DNA of 28,828 nucleotides from JBOGZD01 sp050697155 (GTDB lineage Bacteria; Actinomycetota; Thermoleophilia; Solirubrobacterales; 70-9). The position numbers and the translations under genes were made by a program. The notes below the pieces were generated by a model. That model searched no databases. It was not told the origin of the DNA and saw only the letters and a program-made list of their open reading frames with translations. The stretch is from NCBI GenBank assembly GCA_050697155.1, contig JBOGZD010000023.1:1-28828 (forward strand), given 5' to 3'. Numbering within the stretch: the first letter of the stretch is position 1; each line of letters starts with the position of its first letter. Shown here piece by piece: positions 23,907 to 28,828 of this stretch.

Positions 23907-25478
23907 ATGAAGGCCACACCGGAGCGATGGGAGCAGTCGGGGGCGGAGCTCGCGCGCCTCACGTGGCGGCGGCTGATCCTGGCCGGTGCCCCCGCCAACG
24001 TGGGAGGGGCGCTCGTGGTCACGCTCTTCATCTTCCTGCTGCGCCCAACCGGGGGAGAGCTGGGTCCGCAAGCGGTAGTGCTTGCGGTCTACCTGGCGGG
24101 GGTCTTCCCGCTGGGAATCCACTGGCGGCGCCGACGCTACGCGCCGGTCGAGCGCTGGCTTTGCGCAGAACGGCCCCCAACGGATGCCGAGCGCGAGCTC
24201 GTCCTCCGCCAACCGGTGCAGGGCGTCATCACCTCCGCACCCTTCTGGGGGCTCGCGGCGGTGCTGTTCGCACTCCTCAACGCCGGCGACTCGGTGGCGG
24301 GCGCCGTGGCGATCGGAGTGACGGCGATCCTCGGCGGCGCCACCACCTGCGCTCTGATCTATCTGCTTCACGAACGCGTCTTCCGGCCGGTCACGGCTAG
24401 GGCGCTTGAAGCCGGGCCGGCCGAGCATCCGGTGAGGCCGGGAGTGGCCGGCCGGCTGACGATGGCCTGGACCCTTGGTACGGGGGTGCCCGCACTCGGC
24501 GTCGTCGCGGTCGCGAGCGTGGAGCTGCTCGGCGGCGAGCTCGACGAGCGCCTCGCGCTCGGGGCGGCGCTTCTCCTCGGGGTGCTCGCGATCTCCGTCG
24601 GGCTCGCAGCAACCCTCTTCGCCTCGAGCTCGGTAGCCGGCCCCGTCACCGCCATGCGCGGCGCCCTGGCTCGGGTCGAGGACGGTGATCTCAAGGCCCG
24701 CGTGGCAGTCGACGACGGCAGCGAGGTGGGGCTGCTCCAGGCGGGGTTCAATCGCATGGTCGAAGGCCTCGCCGAGCGCGAGCGGATCCGCGAGGCCTTC
24801 GGCACCTACGTCGACCGCGAGGTCGCGGAGCACATCCTGCGGGAGGGCACGGATCTCGCCGGCGAGGATGTCGAGGTGACGATGATGTTCATCGACATCC
24901 GCGACTTCACCGGCTTCGCCGAGCGCTCGACTGCCCCCGAGGTGGTGGCGACGATCAACCGACTGTTCGAGCGCGCGGTGCCGATCATCCACGCCCACGG
25001 CGGCCACATAGACAAGTTCGTCGGCGACGGGCTGCTCGCCGTCTTTGGCGCCCCCCGGCGCCAGGCAGATCACGCCGACCAGGCCCTGGCCGCGGCGCTT
25101 GAGATCGAGCGGGCGGTCGAGGAGGAGTTTGGCGACGAGCTCTCGATCGGGGTGGGGCTCAACTCGGGCGCCGTCGTCGCCGGCAACGTCGGCGGCGGCG
25201 GCCGGCTCGAGTTCTCCGTGATCGGGGACGCGGTCAACGTCGCCGCCAGGGTCGAGGCCGCGACGCGCAAGACCGGGGATGTGGTCCTCCTAGCCGAGAA
25301 CGTGAAGCGGTTGCTACGCGATCACCCGGTCCGGCTGGAGGAGCGGCCCGGGATCCAACTCAAGGGCAAGAGCGAGGCCATCACGCTGTACGCGCCAACC
25401 GGTGGTGCGCCAAGTCGAACTTCGGGCGGCCGCGACGCGATCCGCGAGGGGGCTGAGCGGGCCGGGCCGGCCGAGTAG
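23907..25478 (+). CDS. Membrane adenylate cyclase, class III, with HAMP domain
   Basis: A 523-residue protein: six hydrophobic helices in the first 250 residues, a HAMP linker (ending GLAERERIREAF), then the cyclase domain. Metal-binding Asp330 (MMFIDIRDFTGF) and Asp374 (DKFVGDGLLAVFG) are present, as are the purine Lys370, VIGDAVNVAARVE, and the C-terminal LKGKSEAITLYAP. The architecture is that of the mycobacterial Rv1319c group, which couples membrane state to cAMP. A GGAGG ribosome site precedes ATG 23907. It is 29 bases downstream of the four-helix gene, so it may be in the same operon. Confidence 0.92.
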   Translation: MKATPERWEQSGAELARLTWRRLILAGAPANVGGALVVTLFIFLLRPTGGELGPQAVVLAVYLAGVFPLGIHWRRRRYAPVERWLCAERPPTDAERELVLRQPVQGVITSAPFWGLAAVLFALLNAGDSVAGAVAIGVTAILGGATTCALIYLLHERVFRPVTARALEAGPAEHPVRPGVAGRLTMAWTLGTGVPALGVVAVASVELLGGELDERLALGAALLLGVLAISVGLAATLFASSSVAGPVTAMRGALARVEDGDLKARVAVDDGSEVGLLQAGFNRMVEGLAERERIREAFGTYVDREVAEHILREGTDLAGEDVEVTMMFIDIRDFTGFAERSTAPEVVATINRLFERAVPIIHAHGGHIDKFVGDGLLAVFGAPRRQADHADQALAAALEIERAVEEEFGDELSIGVGLNSGAVVAGNVGGGGRLEFSVIGDAVNVAARVEAATRKTGDVVLLAENVKRLLRDHPVRLEERPGIQLKGKSEAITLYAPTGGAPSRTSGGRDAIREGAERAGPAE

Positions 25479-25480
25479 CC

Positions 25481-26092
25481 ATGACCCTTGCCGAGGCGAT
25501 CGCGCGTCAGCTCCGCCGGCCGTCCGGAATCGTCGGTCGGGGATTCGCGCACATCCTCAACCGCTTCAACCGCCCGATCAACGAGGCGGCGGTGGAGCGG
25601 CTCGCAATCGGCCCGACCGACACCGTCCTGGACGTTGGCTTCGGCGGCGGCGTCGCGACCGCGAGGGTCCTCGAGCAAACGCGGGGATTCGTCGGCGCGA
25701 TCGAGGTGTCCGACGCGATGGTCGAGCACGCGAAGCGCCGCTTTCGCCGCGAGATCGAGCGGGGGCGGCTGGAGGTGAAGCGCGCCGATGTCTCCCGGAT
25801 TCCCTACGAGGATGGGAGCTTCGACCGCGTGCTCACTGTGCAGACGATCTACTTCTGGCCCGATCCGCCCGCTGGCCTGCGCGAGATCCATCGCGTCCTC
25901 AGGCCTGGGGGCCGGCTCGTGGTGGCGACGGCGACCAAGGAGGAGATGGAGAAGCGCGGCTCCTGGACGCGGCACGGCTTTCGCAAGTTCGAGGACGAGG
26001 AATTGGAGGGGCTCCTGCGCGAAGCAGGGTTCGCCGACGTGGTGGTCGAGCGCGACGGTGTGAGGGTCTTCAGCGGCGGGCGAAAGCCATGA
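25481..26092 (+). CDS. Class I SAM-dependent methyltransferase
   Basis: A 203-residue enzyme with motif I VLDVGFGGGVATARVL, motif II-like GAIEVSDAMVEHAKRR, acidic ADVSRIPYEDGSFD and HRVLRPGGRLVVAT. This is the standard UbiE/arsM-like fold; no specific substrate can be deduced. There are no Cys residues of the arsenite methyltransferase type. It starts 2 bases after the cyclase stop and overlaps the next (broken) gene by four bases, so it is part of the same transcript. Confidence 0.88.
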   Translation: MTLAEAIARQLRRPSGIVGRGFAHILNRFNRPINEAAVERLAIGPTDTVLDVGFGGGVATARVLEQTRGFVGAIEVSDAMVEHAKRRFRREIERGRLEVKRADVSRIPYEDGSFDRVLTVQTIYFWPDPPAGLREIHRVLRPGGRLVVATATKEEMEKRGSWTRHGFRKFEDEELEGLLREAGFADVVVERDGVRVFSGGRKP

Positions 26093-26799
26093 CGGATGGC
26101 TCCACCCTGCTCACGGTCGCCATGGTCGCGATGACGGTGGTGATGATGGACGGCATGGTCGCCGTTGGAGCGTGGGCGTTCGTGCGCCGCCGCCGGAACG
26201 GGGGGGGATCGAGGGTGAGCAGCGCGACGTCGAGCCTCGAAGTCGCGCGCGGCGTCCACAGGCTGGGAACGCGCTGGGCCAACTTCTACCCCGTGGTGGA
26301 CGGAGGCGAGGGCCTGCTGATCGACTCCGGCTATCCCGGATAGATCGGGCAGCTCGAGGCGACCGCGGAGGCGCTCGGAGTGGGCGACGCGGGATCCGCG
26401 CGGTGATCGTCACCCACCAAGACGTCGACCACGCCGGCACGGCCGAGGTGGTTCGGTCCCGAGCCGGGGCGGCGATCTACGTCGGAGCCGAAGACGCCCC
26501 GCTGGTGCGGGGCGCGTACCCGTCGCACCCACCGCACGGGTCCTGGCGCGAGTCGTGGCGGCCCAGCGTGGTCGGCTATCCGCTCCACGGCGCCAGCGTC
26601 GGCGGCGCGCGCTACCGGCCAGTGGCGACCGTCACGACCCCGGACGAGGACGGTCCGCTGGACGTGCCGGGGCGCTGGACGTGCCGGGGCGAGTCACCGA
26701 CGCCGGGTCACACCGCGGGCCACCGCCCGGGAAAGGAGGACTCACCGGGCGTCGGGCCGGCCGGCGAAGAGATGGTCGTTTGGTCGCAGAAGCGGGCGT
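26089..26799 (+). pseudogene. Degenerate metallo-beta-lactamase-fold gene
   Basis: The first frame encodes a membrane anchor (Met-rich helix) and then GVHRLGTRWANFYPVVDGGE and LLIDSGYPG, the start of an MBL fold, before TAG at 26341-26343. After a frameshift near 26400 the domain continues with AVIVTHQDVDHAGTAE (the T-H-x-D-x-D-H metal motif) and later TPGHTAGH. A 17-base tandem duplication (26658-26674 and 26675-26691) and a further frame change disrupt it again, and the C-terminal part is unrecognisable. It is not functional as read. Confidence 0.85.
26658..26691 (+). repeat. 17-bp tandem duplication inside the MBL pseudogene
   Basis: CTGGACGTGCCGGGGCG occurs twice head to tail. The length is not a multiple of three, so it shifts the frame. 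Confidence 0.95.
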
Positions 26800-27220
26800 A
26801 GCGCCGAGACGCCCGAGTTGGACGAACGGGGGTCATCTCGCGGCCTCTGCCGAGGGCGCTCGCAATCTTCGGGAGCGGAAGTCTCGGCCGGACACTTCTG
26901 CTCCTGGCGAATGCGGGCATCCGCCGACGGTCTCTGTGGGCGCCTCAGTCTCGTCCTGAGCGGTGCTCTGAGTCTCACGCTCGCATTCGTGGCGAAGGAG
27001 GAGAACGCGGTGCGTGCGGTCCCGAGCTATTGCCAACAGCCCTGGCTCATCGCGGAGCACCGCTCGTTCACGAGAGCGAGCCTGTCCGCGACCGGCGCGA
27101 CTTCGCGCCTCCTCGTCCGACGCGGGCACCACGTTTCCCTCTCCGGACGCGCTCGATTTGTCTCGGATGCGGAAGCGGCGCGCCCGAGCCGCACGCCGAT
27201 CCGACCCCTACGGTGAGCGA
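26800..27220. other. Noncoding or decayed stretch
   Basis: About 420 bases with no frame that looks like protein. The open frames present have low-complexity Arg/Ser compositions typical of chance frames in GC-rich DNA. GC skew and codon pattern differ from the flanks, suggesting old gene debris between the MBL pseudogene and the DUF4160 pair. I see no RNA gene. Confidence 0.5.
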
Positions 27221-27484
27221 GTGCCCCGGATCAGCTTCTTCTACGGAATCTCGATCTACATGTACTGGAGCGAGGCCCACCACGCCCGGCCGCACTTCCA
27301 TGCCCGTTACGCCGGGCAGGCGGCCTCGGTCGATCTCGACGGCAAGGTAATTGCGGGTTCGTTGCCGCGGCGTGCTCAGCGGCTGGTCGCTGAGTGGGCA
27401 CGCATGCACCGCGTCGAGCTTGAGGCCAACTGGGAGCGGGCACGAGGCGAACAGCGGCTTGAGCCCGTCGACCCGCTTCCCTAG
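27221..27484 (+). CDS. DUF4160 domain protein
   Basis: An 87-residue protein with nearly all of the DUF4160 consensus: PRISFFYGISIYMYWSEAHH, then ARPHFHARYAGQAASVDL, LPRRAQRLVAEWARMHRVEL and NWERARGEQRLEPVDPL. The His-x-His near residue 26 is invariant in the family. GTG 27221 is chosen because the conserved PRISFF begins there. These genes commonly sit next to DUF2442 genes, as here, and have been proposed as toxin-antitoxin or similar accessory pairs; their function is not established. Confidence 0.9.
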   Translation: MPRISFFYGISIYMYWSEAHHARPHFHARYAGQAASVDLDGKVIAGSLPRRAQRLVAEWARMHRVELEANWERARGEQRLEPVDPLP

Positions 27485-27494
27485 CATCACGCTC

Positions 27495-27770
27495 GTGGAG
27501 CAGCTTCTCGACATCACGGCGGTCGAGGTCGTCGGCGACCACCGGCTTCGCCTGACCTTCGAGGATGGGACCGTGGGCCACGTCGATTTGTCCGAACGCG
27601 AGTGGCGCGGCGTGCTTGAGCCCCTCCGGGATCCGGCCTACTTCGCGCAGGTCCGCGTCGATCCGGAATCCGGGACGATCGCGTGGCCGAACGGCATCGA
27701 CCTGGCTCCCGAGCCGCTCTACGAGGAGGCTCGGCGTAACCCAGTCGAGCCGGCATCGAGCGCGCACTAG
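27495..27770 (+). CDS. DUF2442 domain protein
   Basis: A 91-residue protein: LLDITAVEVVGDHRLRLTFE, DGTVGHVDLSE, RDPAYFAQVRVDPESGTI and AWPNGIDLAPEPLYEEAR are classic DUF2442. GTG 27495 is 10 bases after the DUF4160 stop, so they form a pair. A regulatory or antitoxin-like role is inference. Confidence 0.9.
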   Translation: MEQLLDITAVEVVGDHRLRLTFEDGTVGHVDLSEREWRGVLEPLRDPAYFAQVRVDPESGTIAWPNGIDLAPEPLYEEARRNPVEPASSAH

Positions 27771-27802
27771 AGCGATGCACGACCCGCGGCCCGCCCGGCA
27801 GG

Positions 27803-28268
27803 CTGAGCGTTCACGTTGAGCGCGAGACGACGGCGCCTGCGGAGCTGGTGCTCGATACCTGGCGCGATCCCTCGCCCGAACGGCGTGGGGAGATCTGGTC
27901 CAATGTCACGCCCAAGCACTTCACTGCACGGCTCCGGCGATGACTTTCTCGACGTCACCGAGGGCACCTTCATCGCGGGCGTGTTCTGGGAGCGCTGCCG
28001 CTACGAGTGGCCCGAGCCCGATCGCGTGACCGCCACCGTTCTGGAGTCCAACGTTTTCAAGCATGGCAGCAGGACTGAGCTCCGGGCCGCGCCCCGCGAC
28101 GGTGGCGGCAGCCGCGTCGAGCTGATCGTCAACCGCGAGTACCAACCCGGTCCCAAGGGCCGGATCGCCACGGCCGTCAACCACCTCGGGGGTCGGCGCC
28201 TGTTTCCGTGGTATCTGGGGACCGCCCTCAAGGCGCTCGAGAAGCGAATCGCGGCGTCGGAGCGATAG
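27803..28268 (+). pseudogene. Frameshifted SRPBCC-family protein
   Basis: The first segment reads LSVHVERETTAPAELVLDTW and then EIWSNVTPKHFTARL in one frame. From about 27935 the domain continues in another frame: GDDFLDVTEGTFIAGVFWE, then VTATVLESNVFKHGSRTEL, ending KALEKRIAASER. Together these give the SRPBCC (START-like) fold. No proper start codon precedes the first segment (only CTG). It is either a pseudogene or has a sequencing indel. Confidence 0.65.
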
Positions 28269-28301
28269 GCCGGCGAGGAAGACGGGGGGCTTGGGGTAGC
28301 T

Positions 28302-28386
28302 CGCCGAAGACCGGCGTGCAGCCTCGCACCTCGCTTCTGCATTCGCCTGGATGCGGGCAGGTAACAACCGAATCCAGCCTGCCCGC
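28302..28386 (+). ncRNA. Candidate bridge-RNA region of the IS110 element
   Basis: Three adjacent hairpins lie in the noncoding DNA just before the transposase. The first is CGCCG/CGGCG (28302-28316, loop AAGAC). The second is TGCAG/CTGCA (28317-28341). The third is GCGGGCAGG/CCTGCCCGC (28353-28361 with 28378-28386), interleaved with CTGGAT/ATCCAG (28347-28352, 28372-28377). IS110-group elements encode a structured bridge RNA upstream of the recombinase gene, and this is the right place and size for one. Strand and ends are inferred. Confidence 0.4.
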
Positions 28387-28472
28387 TTCGGACTGCCATG
28401 AAGAAGGGTCCCCCAGCGGTGGCACGCTTGCCGTGTTCACCGCAAACGAGCACCGAGGAGGACCCGCTCGAA

Positions 28473-28828
28473 ATGTTGCACGCCGGACTCGATCTCAGCC
28501 GCAAGAAGCTCGACATCTGCCTGCTCTCAGCGGAGGGAGAGCATCTCGACCAGCTCGTCGTCGCGCCCGACGTCGACTCGCTGCGCACGCTCGCGCGCCG
28601 AATCGACGAGGTCCACGGCGAGCCGGTCTTGGCCGTGATCGAGTCGATGACCGGGGCGCGGATCGTCCACGACACCCTCGAGCAGGCGGGCTGGGAGGTC
28701 GAGATCGCCGACGCGCAGAAGGTCAAGGGCCTCGCGCCGCTTGCCTGCAAGACCGACAAGATCGACTCGATGGTGCTGGCGGTGCTCTCCCAGCGCGACC
28801 TGGTGCCGGCGATCTGGCTCCCCGACCC
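28473..28828 (+). mobile_element. IS110-family transposase (3' end beyond window)
   Basis: ATG 28473 with GAGGAGGA (28455-28462) as ribosome site. The visible 118 residues begin MLHAGLDLSRKKLDICLLSA, with the first Asp of the RuvC-like DEDD site, then VIESMTGARIVHDTLEQAGW (Glu) and LACKTDKIDSMVLAVL (Asp). This is the N-terminal DEDD recombinase domain of IS110 proteins; the C-terminal Tnp20 domain with its catalytic Ser lies outside the window. It marks the edge of the accessory region. Confidence 0.93.

Noticed and set aside
26818..27216. 132-codon plus-strand frame with a hydrophobic patch
   Set aside because: No family features or ribosome site, and it ends within the region leading into DUF4160. 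I judge it a chance frame.
28001..28759. 252-codon minus-strand frame across the SRPBCC gene and transposase
   Set aside because: Overlaps two recognisable plus-strand proteins and has no domain of its own.

Overview
The window is very GC-rich, with short intergenic gaps, many ATGA/GTGA gene overlaps, GTG starts and several apparently leaderless promoters. With families such as a CopC-CopD fusion, a six-TM HAMP adenylate cyclase of mycobacterial type and BlaI/M56 pairs, this points to a high-GC actinobacterium. I think of the Thermoleophilia (Solirubrobacterales/Gaiellales), but this is inference from style and not a database match.

Layout. 1-3266: a CopC-CopD copper protein (minus strand, cut by the window edge), divergent from an L,D-transpeptidase/LemA operon. 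3438-6047: a tightly coupled CcdA, Lgt-like, sortase and MoaD-like operon. 6056-7767: an orphan cytochrome oxidase subunit II (minus), a small His-motif membrane protein and a cupredoxin lipoprotein (minus). 7832-11920: a second CopC-CopD fusion, a Tat-secreted DUF3179 protein and a Cys-Cys membrane protein. 11917-18043: a cupredoxin gene with an in-frame TAG, a small exported protein, a P1B ATPase with a CPD motif, a CopZ-like chaperone, a classical CPC copper ATPase and a CcmD-like peptide. 18004-19239: remnants of other genes including a CcmF tail, then a BNR-repeat lipoprotein. 19341-22750: two BlaI/CopY-type repressor plus M56 metalloprotease modules, each with a nearby tiny membrane peptide carrying a CPxxM motif. 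22754-26092: two methyltransferases, a four-TM protein and a class III adenylate cyclase. 26089 to the end is accessory and decayed: a metallo-beta-lactamase-fold pseudogene, a DUF4160/DUF2442 pair, a frameshifted SRPBCC gene, and the start of an IS110-family element with a strongly structured leader.

The unifying signal is a dyad, roughly CTAC(G/A)A-N4/5-(T/C)GTAG-TA. I find it eleven times, each time in front of a gene or between divergent genes, and often fused to the -10 box. It looks like the operator of the BlaI/CopY repressors encoded at 19599 and 21054. By this reading one regulon joins copper import or periplasmic handling (both CopCD proteins), efflux (CopZ, two P1B ATPases), copper enzymes or carriers (CoxII, cupredoxins), thiol-redox (CcdA), cell-wall L,D-crosslinking (YkuD/LemA) and the sensor modules themselves.

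My model is inference: membrane M56 proteases, possibly with the CPxxM peptides, sense copper or envelope stress and inactivate the repressors. This would be a copper counterpart of BlaR1/BlaI with no penicillin-binding sensor domain. Operator binding, the inducer and the peptide function are all untested here.
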